The position numbers and the translations under genes were made by a program. Positions 1-7,395 of a stretch of DNA of 16,140 nucleotides are shown here, piece after piece (position 1 is the stretch's first letter; every line of letters begins with the position of its first letter). The notes beneath the pieces are model-generated. The model was not told the origin of the DNA. It searched no databases and saw only the letters and a list, made by a program, of their open reading frames with translations. The stretch is from Rhodospira sp. (GTDB lineage Bacteria > Pseudomonadota > Alphaproteobacteria > Rhodospirillales > Rhodospirillaceae), in assembly GCA_028277295.1 (NCBI GenBank), contig JANQGN010000295.1, positions 1 to 16,140 on the forward strand, in the 5' to 3' direction.

Positions 1-2
1 TC

Positions 3-122
3 CTTCAGATCACCACCTTGCCGGAGCATGACGACGAGGAGGTGGCCGAGGCGGCCCGGGGTCTGCGTCTGGCTGCTGATAAGTTGACGAACGTCCTGAG
101 GTCTCGCATAAAGGGCTGGTAG
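3..122 (+). CDS. 3' end of an unidentified protein, truncated by the left edge
   Basis: A reading frame is open from the left edge for 39 codons and stops at a TAG at 120-122. About three quarters of its third positions are G or C, as in the genes around it, and the residues form an acidic stretch followed by an amphipathic, helix-like tail ending in Lys-Gly-Trp. This looks like the C-terminus of a real protein rather than chance. I do not recognise the family and there is too little sequence to propose a function. The frame reads in the same direction as the HNH gene that begins about 140 bp downstream. Confidence 0.45.
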   Translation, partial: LQITTLPEHDDEEVAEAARGLRLAADKLTNVLRSRIKGW

Positions 123-264
123 CCCCGAGAGGCCGTAGAAAACGTAAGGGCCCGTCCGGAAAGTCTCGGGAACCGCAGTATGTCGTGTGCATGTGCCCGA
201 ATCGCTTGCCGTATGTGGTGTTCTTGCAAGGCTCTCCGGACAGACACTAAGGAATAGCGCCATC
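123..264. other. Intergenic region upstream of the HNH-nuclease gene
   Basis: This 142-bp gap follows the TAG of the truncated upstream frame. It contains a spaced inverted repeat, CCCGAGA at 124-130 and TCTCGGG at 164-170, but no T-tract, so I do not call it a terminator. It must carry the promoter of the HNH gene if that gene is transcribed alone, but I see no convincing -35/-10 pair. The sequence AAGGA at 249-253 is the likely ribosome binding site for the ATG at 265. Confidence 0.35.
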
Positions 265-930
265 ATGACACGGAGCGTCGCGTTTCGCTCGACCTATGCC
301 CCCTACGGTCCCGCGCGGCCACGCCGCTCCGACCATCGTCCACGATTCTGGATCCTGTCTCGTTTGGTGGTCCTGGCGGTGGCCCTGCCGGCCGCCGTGA
401 TTGGACTCCGCCATCTGGATCTGTTCAATCCCGTCATCGAGCCCTATGAGAGAAAACTCTACGCCCATTGGATCGATGCCGACGGCGACTGCCAGGACAC
501 CCGCCAGGAGGTGCTGATCCGTGACAGCCTGGTGCGCCCGCGCCTCAGCGCCGACGGGTGCCGGGTCCTGGCCGGGCGCTGGGTGGATCCCTATACAGGG
601 CGGACGATGACCGATCCCGGGGAGGTGGACATTGACCACCTGGTGCCCCTGGCGGAGGCACATCGCTCCGGCGCCGACGGCTGGAGCCACGAGCGCCGCC
701 TGGCGTTCGCCAACGACCTGAGCTCCCCGTTCACACTCCTGGCGGTAAGCGCCCGGGTCAACCGCGCCAAGGCCGACAACGACCCCCTGACGTGGTTGCC
801 CTGGGATCCCGGCCGGTGGTGCGCCTACACCGGGGCCTGGCGGGCGGTGAAGGCGCGCTGGGGCCTACGGCAGGACATGCCCGAACAGTGGTGGACCGAT
901 GCCCTGGCCTGGACCTGCGGCCAGGTGTGA
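265..930 (+). CDS. Membrane-anchored or exported HNH endonuclease-family protein (DUF1524-like)
   Basis: The product is 221 residues long. A basic N-terminus is followed by one hydrophobic segment at about residues 29-49, so the rest should lie outside the cytoplasmic membrane. The core at about residues 122-182 has the HNH/DUF1524 layout: an Asp-Ile-Asp-His-Leu-Val-Pro motif (D124, H125), then a Trp and Arg-Arg helix, then Asn-Asp, then Asn-Arg-x-Lys (N166, K169) and a Trp-Leu-Pro. The Asp-His pair and the Asn are the expected metal and phosphodiester-binding residues. Cysteines at about 76, 99, 186 and 218 could form disulfides in the periplasm. The ATG at 265 is chosen because AAGGA lies 11 bp upstream; an in-frame ATG at 187 would add 26 residues of poor quality. 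The role is probably degradation of extracellular or periplasmic nucleic acid. No partner or immunity gene is adjacent. Confidence 0.8.
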   Translation: MTRSVAFRSTYAPYGPARPRRSDHRPRFWILSRLVVLAVALPAAVIGLRHLDLFNPVIEPYERKLYAHWIDADGDCQDTRQEVLIRDSLVRPRLSADGCRVLAGRWVDPYTGRTMTDPGEVDIDHLVPLAEAHRSGADGWSHERRLAFANDLSSPFTLLAVSARVNRAKADNDPLTWLPWDPGRWCAYTGAWRAVKARWGLRQDMPEQWWTDALAWTCGQV

Positions 931-958
931 CCCATGGGCGAGGCCGGGGCAGGGACGG

Positions 959-2212
959 TCATGCCTCCAGCCGCCGCGCCCGCCAGATCAACCCTGTTCC
1001 AACGAGGGCGAACAGGCCGATGGCCGGGAAGGTCACGGTGTAACCGCCGAGAAGGGGCACCAGCGCGGAGAACAGCGCGGGGCCCACGGCGACGCCCCCG
1101 AAGGTGAAGAACAACGCCCCGCCGGTGGCCAGGCCCACTTGGCCCGGCGGGCACATCCGTGCCACCTCGGCCAGGAAGACGCCGTTCCAGCCGATGGCCG
1201 ACAGGCCGAACATCGTCATCGTCGCCACCACAAGCCCGGTTGGCCAGGCGGGCGTTGCCAGGCCGGCCAGCACCGAGCACAGTACCGAGACCGCCCCGAT
1301 CAGCGCCAGGGTCAGGAGCCCGCCTCCCAGGCGATCGGCCAGCCATCCCCAGAAGATGCGTCCCAGCGCCCCGGCCACCTGCACCACCGAGGCGATGGCC
1401 CCGGCCAGGACAAGGGACCGGCCCAGGTCCTCCACCATCAGGGTGACCAGGAAGGTGGTGAGGCACAGTTGCACGGCGGCGAAGCAAAACGTCATAAGGG
1501 CCAGGGCCCGCAGGGGCGGATGACTCCAGACGAGTCGAAGGCCGGCCAACGGATCGGTGCGCAGGGGCGCGTTCGGCCGGCGGTCGTCGTCCCAGGCTGG
1601 GCGCGCCGGCTGCAAGGCGAGGGCCATCACCAGCGTCAGGGTGGCCGTGGTGATCAGGCTCACCTGCCAGCCGAAGGCGAGGCTCAGGGGTGGCAGCATC
1701 AACCCGGCGAGGACACCGCCAAGGGGAACGCCGGTCTGTTTGAGCGAGAAAATAAGATTGCGCCGGCGCGCTGGTGAAAAGCGGAACAAGAGGTGCGAGG
1801 ACGAGGGGTTCGTCAGGCCGTAGCCGGCGCCGATCAGCGCCGACGCCGGCAGCAGGGCCCACAGGGTGCCCGCCGCGCCCAGGGCACAGCCGGTCCCACA
1901 TAGAAGGAGCGCCATCTGCGCCACGCGTCCAGCCCCGAAGCGGGCCACCAGCGTCCCGCCGAGTACGGCCGAGAAGGCACCGGTCAGGTACACCAGGCTC
2001 ATCTGATAGCCCACCGTTTCCGGCGCGACACCCAGCGCGCGAGTGATCGAGGGACCGAGGGTGGCGACGGTCAGTGTGGCCAGGGTCACGAGTGCCTGGA
2101 CCAGGGTGGTCGCGCCGACGAGGACCGGAAGGCTCAGGGCGAGCGCCCGAGGGGCCGGTGACGGTGCCGGGGAGGGGGGCAGGGAAGCGGTCATGGGGAT
2201 CCGATGGGTCAA
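959..2212 (-). CDS. Major facilitator superfamily (MFS) transporter
   Basis: This 417-residue protein has the size and hydrophobicity of a 12-helix MFS permease. After a Pro/Ala-rich cytoplasmic N-terminus, the first six helices run to about residue 210. A central loop with Asp-Asp-Asp-Arg-Arg is followed by the second bundle, and the chain ends in a basic tail. A Gly-rich, Arg-containing loop after helix 2 and a Lys-Gln-Thr-Gly-Val-Pro segment in helix 5 are typical of anion or organic-acid type MFS members. The substrate cannot be read from the sequence. The first possible start is a TTG at 2212, with AAGG nine bases upstream; an ATG at 2194 gives a protein six residues shorter and is also plausible. 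It reads divergently from the HAD gene and converges on the HNH gene with a 28-bp gap, so it is probably monocistronic. Confidence 0.85.
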   Translation of the reverse strand: MTHRIPMTASLPPSPAPSPAPRALALSLPVLVGATTLVQALVTLATLTVATLGPSITRALGVAPETVGYQMSLVYLTGAFSAVLGGTLVARFGAGRVAQMALLLCGTGCALGAAGTLWALLPASALIGAGYGLTNPSSSHLLFRFSPARRRNLIFSLKQTGVPLGGVLAGLMLPPLSLAFGWQVSLITTATLTLVMALALQPARPAWDDDRRPNAPLRTDPLAGLRLVWSHPPLRALALMTFCFAAVQLCLTTFLVTLMVEDLGRSLVLAGAIASVVQVAGALGRIFWGWLADRLGGGLLTLALIGAVSVLCSVLAGLATPAWPTGLVVATMTMFGLSAIGWNGVFLAEVARMCPPGQVGLATGGALFFTFGGVAVGPALFSALVPLLGGYTVTFPAIGLFALVGTGLIWRARRLEA

Positions 2213-2341
2213 GGGTTATGACCTTCTTTCTATCCGTGCGTCCGGCCGCCGTCCATTGTCACGCCAGCATGCCTGGACAGCGTGGAGTACGCCGGGTAAG
2301 CAGGCCCTCGTCCGGTTCTGTTTCCCGAGAGGATTGTTCTC
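2213..2341. promoter_or_regulatory. Divergent intergenic region between MFS and HAD genes
   Basis: This 129-bp gap must hold both divergent promoters. I see no convincing -35/-10 pair or operator. On the minus strand, AAGG about 9 bp before the TTG at 2212 is a usable ribosome binding site. On the plus strand, GAGAGGA at about 2327-2333 serves the ATG at 2342. Confidence 0.4.
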
Positions 2342-3292
2342 ATGCTCAGCCAGGGCTTCGCGGCCGCCTGGGACACATACCTGCGCGCCGGTTCCCGCTT
2401 GCCGCCGCCGCCGTCGCCGGTCACACCGCGTCGGGTGAGGGGGCTGGCCAAGGTGCTCGATACCGGCGGCGTGGATGTTGTGGTGCTGGACGCCTATGGG
2501 GTGTTGCACGTGGGCGGCCCGGCGCTACCCGGGGCGGCCGAGGCCATCGCCGACGCGCGGCGGCGCGGGCTGTCGCTCTGCGTGCTGACCAACGACGTCA
2601 CCCACGAGCCCGAGGGGGTGGCGCAGGGCCTGGCGGCGCGGGGCCTGGACATCCGCCCGGACGAAGTGGTCTCCGGCCGCTCCCTGCTGCCCGAGGCGCT
2701 GGCGCGCGTGGGTGGCGGGGCCGGGTGGGGGGTGATCGCGATCCATCCGCAAGACATCGTCGCCCGCCACCCGGCCCTGACGGTGGTCGACCCCCCGGCC
2801 AACACCGATCCGGCCGTCTGGGATCACCTTGACGGTTTCGTCCTGGTGGACGTGTTTCACTGGAGTCCGGCGGATCTGGCGGCCTTCCGAGCCATGTTGG
2901 CGCGCCGGCCCCGGCCGCTGATCGTGCCCAACCCGGATGTCACCTGCCCCTACCAGGGCCGCCTGACCATCGAGCCCGGCGGTGTCGCCCTGGCCGCCGC
3001 CGACGCCCATGGGCTGACGGTGGACTTCCTGGGAAAGCCGTTCCCGGCCCTCTACGGGCTGGTGCTGGAGCGGTTTCCAGGGGTGGACCCGGCGCGGGTG
3101 CTGATGGTCGGCGACAGCCCGCACACCGATATCCTGGGGGCGCGTGGTGTCGGGTTCCGGTGTCTCCTCGTTGAGTCGGGCCTGCTCCAGGGGCAGGACG
3201 TCATGGCCCGACTCGCCGAAAGCGGCTTGTGGCCCGATTTCGTGGCGCCAGCCATCGGGGTGGCCGCGAGGGCGACATCCGTGACGGCTTAG
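2342..3292 (+). CDS. HAD superfamily class IIA hydrolase (TIGR01459-like)
   Basis: The product is 316 residues, the size expected for NagD-like class IIA HAD proteins. Motif I is Leu-Asp-Ala-Tyr-Gly-Val-Leu-His at about residues 49-56, with D50 as the nucleophile. Motif II is Leu-Thr-Asn at about 82-84. Motif III is Gly-Lys-Pro at 231-233 (K232), and motif IV is Gly-Asp-Ser-Pro-His-Thr-Asp at 257-263. The cap domain lies between motifs II and III, as in class IIA. The residue two after the nucleophile, usually a second Asp, is Tyr; the TIGR01459 subgroup characteristically has an aromatic residue there (often Asp-x-Trp-Gly), so this is probably normal for the subfamily. The substrate is unknown; phosphatase activity on a sugar phosphate or nucleotide is the family expectation. 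The ATG at 2342 has a good GAGAGGA site. It stands alone and converges on the methyltransferase gene. Confidence 0.88.
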   Translation: MLSQGFAAAWDTYLRAGSRLPPPPSPVTPRRVRGLAKVLDTGGVDVVVLDAYGVLHVGGPALPGAAEAIADARRRGLSLCVLTNDVTHEPEGVAQGLAARGLDIRPDEVVSGRSLLPEALARVGGGAGWGVIAIHPQDIVARHPALTVVDPPANTDPAVWDHLDGFVLVDVFHWSPADLAAFRAMLARRPRPLIVPNPDVTCPYQGRLTIEPGGVALAAADAHGLTVDFLGKPFPALYGLVLERFPGVDPARVLMVGDSPHTDILGARGVGFRCLLVESGLLQGQDVMARLAESGLWPDFVAPAIGVAARATSVTA

Positions 3293-3309
3293 CGTGGTGG
3301 CGGCCCGTA

Positions 3310-3984
3310 TCACCCCACGCCGTGGGGCGGCTTGCGGGCCACGAACAGCATGCCGCTCCCCTCCGGATGGTAGACGCCATCGGCCCGCAAACCGGCCTGG
3401 ACCGCCCAGTCCATCAACGTTTCGGGCGCATCGAACCGCATGCGCCTGGCCACCGGGCCGAACGCCCGGCGGACGAACCGCGCGGACTCCGGTGGGGCGG
3501 TGATGATCGCGACCAGGCCGCCGGGCGCCACCACGCGCGCCATTTCCTCGATCGCCGCCCGTGGCTGTGGGAAGAAGAAGAAGGCGTGCAGGCAGAACAC
3601 CCGGGTGAAGGCGCCGGCCGGGAACGGCAGCGCGGCGGCGTCCCCTTGCAGTACCTCCAGGCGGCCGTTGGCGACAGCGTCCGCGTTCCGGCGCCGGGTT
3701 TCGGCCACCATGTCCGGGCTATGGTCCAGCCCGGCGGCGAGGCATCCCCTGGTCAGGGCCATGTCCAGGAACACACCGCCGCCGCAGCCCACATCCAGGA
3801 CGCGATCGGCCTCGCCGACTGGCGCGACCTCGAGGGCCTTGCCGAAGCCGGTCATGTGGCCGACCGGCTTGGCATACAGAAAGCGGCCGATGGGACCGCT
3901 GGGGCGGCGGGCGATGGCGTCGACCAGGCGCTCGAGAGGGCCGCGGGCCGGGTTTAGGTCAGGCGTTTGCAAGGGGCTGTTCAT
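3310..3984 (-). CDS. Class I SAM-dependent methyltransferase (UbiE/Methyltransf_11-like)
   Basis: This 224-residue protein has a Rossmann methyltransferase core. Motif I, Val-Leu-Asp-Val-Gly-Cys-Gly-Gly-Gly, is at about residues 62-70. An acidic residue at the end of strand 2 (D87 in Gly-Leu-Asp-His-Ser) binds the ribose, and Gly-Asp-Ala-x-x-Leu-Pro-Phe at about 114-121 is the adenine-pocket motif. The acceptor is unknown. The ATG at 3984 lies 26 bp inside the end of the upstream MFS gene, which suggests translational coupling. A longer frame from 4077 would run deep into the MFS gene and adds a basic, unstructured segment. It is the third gene of the receptor-MFS-methyltransferase operon, so it may modify an imported metallophore or a related metabolite; that role is inference. 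An Arg/Phe-rich helix follows motif I and there are no membrane segments, so it acts in the cytosol. Confidence 0.85.
   Translation of the reverse strand: MNSPLQTPDLNPARGPLERLVDAIARRPSGPIGRFLYAKPVGHMTGFGKALEVAPVGEADRVLDVGCGGGVFLDMALTRGCLAAGLDHSPDMVAETRRRNADAVANGRLEVLQGDAAALPFPAGAFTRVFCLHAFFFFPQPRAAIEEMARVVAPGGLVAIITAPPESARFVRRAFGPVARRMRFDAPETLMDWAVQAGLRADGVYHPEGSGMLFVARKPPHGVG
3313..3327. repeat. Perfect 7-1-7 palindrome at a convergent gene junction
   Basis: CCCCACG-C-CGTGGGG is a perfect inverted repeat overlapping the last codons of the methyltransferase gene, 20 bp beyond the HAD stop. The RNA could fold with a loop of about 5-7 nt on either strand, so it could act as a bidirectional terminator or mRNA-end hairpin. 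There is no T-tract on either side, so a rho-independent terminator is not supported. Confidence 0.35.
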
Positions 3985-5236
3985 GAGAGAAAGACTCGTC
4001 TGTTGAGGCACTCGAACCAGGAGCCGGCGCGGGATCGCACGTCCTCCACGTCGCCAGCAGCGCCACCATGGCGACAAGAATGCACCCGATGGAGGCCGTG
4101 AACCCCCAGACGAACCCGGTCTTGGCCGTCAGGAAGGTGGAGACACCGACCATGGCCATGCCACCGAAGCCATGCAGGCATTGAACCATGGTCAGGTCGG
4201 TCCCGGCCTGGCGTCCGCCGTGGGCGAAGCGGAAGGCAAGCGTGAGCACCGCCGCGAAACACAGGCCGCTGCCGACACCGTCGGTCACGACGGCGGTCAG
4301 CGCCAGGGCCAGGGGAATGGCGGAACCCGCCCATGCCGTGTACAGCCACAGCAACGGGCCGGCCGTGGCCAGCAGGAGCCCGGTCAGGGCCACCGGGACG
4401 GCGCCAAAACGCCGGACCAGGGAGGTGGCGAGGATCGAGCCCAGGATCACCGTGACAGCGGTGCCGGAGCCGAGCACCATCCCAATGTGGGACAGGGACC
4501 ACGACTGATCGACCAGGAACAGGCGCGCGAGCGCGGTGTTGACGGCGTGGCCATTGGCGAAGACCAGGGCCAGCCCCGCCAGGGCCCAGCCGGTGCGACT
4601 CCGGAAAAAGGCGCGAAGGCGCGCTGGCGCTTCGTCCGATCCGGTCACCGGTGGCGGTTCCCGCCACAGCAGCACCGGTACGGCGGACAGGGCGATCAGC
4701 CCGGCCATGACCGACAGGGCGATGGACGGGCTCAGCAAGTCGCTCAACACCAGCGTGCCGGCGCCGCCGATCAGCGTGCCGGTCATCATGCCGCCCACCT
4801 GCAGGCTGCCGGCCTGCGACATGCGCGGGCGCCCCAGGCGCCCGGCCGCCAACCCGTCGGTGGCGATATCCTGCGTGCTGGCGGCCAGCGAGGCCAGCCC
4901 CAGCAGGCCGATGATGACGACAGCCCCATTGGCGTCCAAGGGCAGGGCCGCGACGGTGAGCAGCGCCGCCACAAGCACCGCCTGGGTCGGCAGGATCCAT
5001 CCGCGCCGCCGCCCCAACCGGCGGGATCCTCGGTTATCGACCAGGGGCGCCCAGAACACCTTGACCATCCAGGGCACCGCCGCCGCCGGAATCAGCGCCA
5101 CCAACTCCAGGGAAACGCCGCCGGAGCGCAACAGGGCGGGCAGAGCCTCCATCATCATGCCGAACGTCAGGCCCTGGGCCACGTAAAGCGCCCCGAGAAC
5201 GATCGGCAGCCAAGCATCATGTGTCGTATGTCGCAT
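3959..5236 (-). CDS. RhtX/FptX-family MFS siderophore importer
   Basis: This 425-residue, 12-helix MFS protein has the signature of the RhtX/FptX (AmpG-related) group. These features are an N-terminal Ala-Leu-Tyr-x-x-Gln-Gly segment, a Phe-Trp-Ala-Pro-Leu-Val-Asp loop followed by Gly-Arg-Arg-Arg-Gly-Trp-Ile, and a Gln-Asp-Ile-Ala-Thr-Asp-Gly motif in helix 4. Members such as RhtX (rhizobactin 1021) and FptX (pyochelin) carry an intact ferric siderophore across the inner membrane as single-protein importers; YbtX is related. The ATG at 5236 follows the receptor stop by two bases (TGA-GG-ATG), so the two are tightly coupled, and its 3' end overlaps the methyltransferase start. The C-terminal tail is polar and rich in Ser, Pro and Glu. 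Context and family agree; the chelate itself is not identifiable. A muropeptide permease (AmpG) is the alternative but does not fit the neighbours. Confidence 0.85.
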   Translation of the reverse strand: MRHTTHDAWLPIVLGALYVAQGLTFGMMMEALPALLRSGGVSLELVALIPAAAVPWMVKVFWAPLVDNRGSRRLGRRRGWILPTQAVLVAALLTVAALPLDANGAVVIIGLLGLASLAASTQDIATDGLAAGRLGRPRMSQAGSLQVGGMMTGTLIGGAGTLVLSDLLSPSIALSVMAGLIALSAVPVLLWREPPPVTGSDEAPARLRAFFRSRTGWALAGLALVFANGHAVNTALARLFLVDQSWSLSHIGMVLGSGTAVTVILGSILATSLVRRFGAVPVALTGLLLATAGPLLWLYTAWAGSAIPLALALTAVVTDGVGSGLCFAAVLTLAFRFAHGGRQAGTDLTMVQCLHGFGGMAMVGVSTFLTAKTGFVWGFTASIGCILVAMVALLATWRTCDPAPAPGSSASTDESFSHEQPLANA

Positions 5237-5238
5237 CC

Positions 5239-7395
5239 TCAGAAGTCCAGTTTGACCTGCACGCCGACCGTGCGTGGCTCCCCGGCGATGGCCAGGTCAC
5301 GGCCGAAGTAACTGATCGCGTGAGTCCGATAATCTTCGTTGGTGACATTACGCACGAAGGCATCAACCCGCCAGCCATCGCCTATCAGACCACCGCGCAG
5401 GTTCAGAACCCCGTATCCCGGTTCCTCCAGCATATTGGTTGGATCATAGTAGTAGCTGGTGCGATGGGCGTAGTCGGCGCGCAGCAGCACGTCGGCGCTG
5501 GTGCTCATGGACAGGAGGTCATCCAGGTCGCCCAGATACTCGGCGCTGAGGGCGTAGGTGAAGCGCGGTGTGTTGGGCTGGCGGAAGCCGTCGCCTGAGG
5601 CGATGGTCGCGGAGGGATTCGGGAAATCGACGAACGTGGCCTCGGTCCAGCCGAAGGCGCCGCCCAGGGTCACCGCCTCCGTGACCCGCGCGGTCATATC
5701 CACTTCGGCGCCGTAACTGCGCGAGCGCGGCACATTGCTGATGTCGTTATGGGTGCCATGGAACGTGGTGATCTGCTGATCGTACCAGTCCATGTAGAAC
5801 AGCGCGCCGTTCAAGGAAACCCTGTCGTCGAACAGGCGCATCTTGGTGCCGAGTTCATAGGCCCAAAGGTGTTCCGGATCGAAGTCCAGCTTGGCCGTCG
5901 GGACGAACAGGGTGTTGAAGCCGCCGCTTTTGTAGCCGCGACTGACGGTGGCATAGACACGAATGTCCTCGGTCGGCTTCACGGTCACGTTGACCTTGGG
6001 CGAGACGTCCAGGTTGTCCACCTCGTCGCTCAAGGTCTGCGTCGGCGCCATGCCAAGCCCCGAGACGTGGGAATACTCGGTGGACTTGCGATCGTGGCTC
6101 AGGCGCCCGCCCACGGTCACGTCTAGCCAGTCGGTGATCCCATACGTCACGTCCGCGAACACCGCCTGGCTGTCGGTCGTGGTCTCTGAGTAAGATATCT
6201 CCTGTTCCCCATTGGCGAAGAATCCCCAAAGAGGATCTGATCCGAGGCGGTGACCGTAAAAGTTGCGTTCCTCTTCCTCGTTGTGCAGAAGGTAAATGCC
6301 CGCGACCCAGCGCAACCGCGCGTCGTCCGGCGAGGTCAGGCGGAATTCCTGGGAAATCTGGCGCTGCTTCCACTCGTTGCCTTGCAGCAGGGCATCGCTG
6401 ACCTGCCAGTCGTTGCCATCCACGGTACTGTGGGTGCCGCGCCAGGCGGTGATGGAATGCAGCGACAGGTCTCCCACGGCGATCGTGGCATTGGCCGAGA
6501 ACCCGAAGTTCTGCAACTGGTATTCGAAGGGATCGGAGATCGCCACATCGCGCTCGCCAGCCTCGTCGAACGGCGCCAGGGCCGAGACGGTGCCCCTTTG
6601 GTCGGCCGCGTCGGCCCGCAGGATCAGGTCATAGCCGCCCCCCTGGATGCGCATCTGCGCCCGTCCGGCGGTGGTGTCGTAGTCCCCAATGTCGTCGCCG
6701 GCGCTGTTGTCGACGGTCGTCCCGCGTCCGGCCTGATAGCCGCTGATGCGCGCGGAAATCTTGGCATCGCCAACGGTGCCAAGGAGTCCGTTGACCACCG
6801 CCGAAACGTCATAGAGATCGTAAGAACCATAGGTGGCGCCGGCCGACAGTTCGGTCTCTGGTTGCGGCCGGGTGCTCACGATGTTGACGGCCCCGCCCAT
6901 GGCATTGCGGCCGTACAGGGTGCCCTGGGGGCCGCGAAGGACCTCGATGCGTTCAAGGTCGAACGCGGGCGGGTTCATGCCTTCCTGGGCGTCGACGTAA
7001 ACGTCATCCACATACAGGCCAATGGCCTGGTTGGCGCCGCCCATGTCGCCACCCTGATTGCCAATACCGCGAATGACGATGGTGGAAAATCCGATCTCCC
7101 CACGGTCACCGCGCAGCAACACGTTGGGCGTGGTGTTCAGGGCGTCGGACAGATCGGTGATGCCCTTGTCCTGGATCTCGAAGGCGTCCAGAACTTCCAT
7201 ACTGATCGGGACGTCAAGGGGATCCTCGACGCGATGCTGGGCCGTGACCTCAATGGGCGACAGCGTCAGCGGCGCGGGGGCGCCGCCGTCCATGCCGTCG
7301 CCGGCGATGTCCGCCGCCAGGGCGGACTGTGCGCACGAGACGCACGCGCAAGTAACAAGGGCGCCCGCCCATGCCGATGTCGTGACCCTTTGCAT
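5239..7395 (-). CDS. TonB-dependent outer-membrane receptor (FyuA/siderophore type)
   Basis: The mature start follows a signal peptide with probable cleavage at Ala-Leu-Ala/Ala-Asp near residue 27. A TonB-box-like Ser-Pro-Ile-Glu-Val-Thr-Ala lies at about 46-52. The plug domain spans about 60-175 and ends in Leu-Arg-Gly-Pro-Gln-Gly-Thr-Leu-Tyr-Gly-Arg-Asn then Gly-Gly-Ala-Val-Asn-Ile. The remainder is a 22-strand barrel ending in Phe. The Arg-Gly-Tyr-Lys-Ser-Gly-Gly-Phe-Asn motif in the barrel is shared with FyuA/pesticin-type receptors. Heme-receptor motifs (Phe-Arg-Ala-Pro and Asn-Pro-Asn-Leu) are absent. At 718 residues it has normal length. The start is set at ATG 7395 because GAGGG lies six bases upstream; an ATG at 7401 would have the GAGGG directly touching it. 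It is the first gene of the operon with the FptX-like importer and methyltransferase, divergent from the AraC regulator. Confidence 0.9.
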   Translation of the reverse strand: MQRVTTSAWAGALVTCACVSCAQSALAADIAGDGMDGGAPAPLTLSPIEVTAQHRVEDPLDVPISMEVLDAFEIQDKGITDLSDALNTTPNVLLRGDRGEIGFSTIVIRGIGNQGGDMGGANQAIGLYVDDVYVDAQEGMNPPAFDLERIEVLRGPQGTLYGRNAMGGAVNIVSTRPQPETELSAGATYGSYDLYDVSAVVNGLLGTVGDAKISARISGYQAGRGTTVDNSAGDDIGDYDTTAGRAQMRIQGGGYDLILRADAADQRGTVSALAPFDEAGERDVAISDPFEYQLQNFGFSANATIAVGDLSLHSITAWRGTHSTVDGNDWQVSDALLQGNEWKQRQISQEFRLTSPDDARLRWVAGIYLLHNEEEERNFYGHRLGSDPLWGFFANGEQEISYSETTTDSQAVFADVTYGITDWLDVTVGGRLSHDRKSTEYSHVSGLGMAPTQTLSDEVDNLDVSPKVNVTVKPTEDIRVYATVSRGYKSGGFNTLFVPTAKLDFDPEHLWAYELGTKMRLFDDRVSLNGALFYMDWYDQQITTFHGTHNDISNVPRSRSYGAEVDMTARVTEAVTLGGAFGWTEATFVDFPNPSATIASGDGFRQPNTPRFTYALSAEYLGDLDDLLSMSTSADVLLRADYAHRTSYYYDPTNMLEEPGYGVLNLRGGLIGDGWRVDAFVRNVTNEDYRTHAISYFGRDLAIAGEPRTVGVQVKLDF

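Noticed and set aside
123..170. Spaced inverted repeat CCCGAGA/TCTCGGG as a terminator of the left-edge gene
   Set aside because: The arms are 33 bp apart and no T-run follows.
3985..4077. Longer start for the methyltransferase at 4077
   Set aside because: The extra segment is Arg/Trp-rich, lies wholly within the MFS gene and precedes the normal start of the fold; ATG 3984 fits better.
5239..7395. Assignment of the receptor as a heme receptor of the neighbouring heme operon
   Set aside because: The Phe-Arg-Ala-Pro and Asn-Pro-Asn-Leu motifs are missing, and its operon partner is a siderophore-type MFS importer.
3310..7395. Opine-metallophore (staphylopine/pseudopaline) system suggested by receptor, transporter and methyltransferase
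   Set aside because: The methyltransferase has an ordinary UbiE-like core and no nicotianamine-synthase-like or opine-dehydrogenase gene is present.
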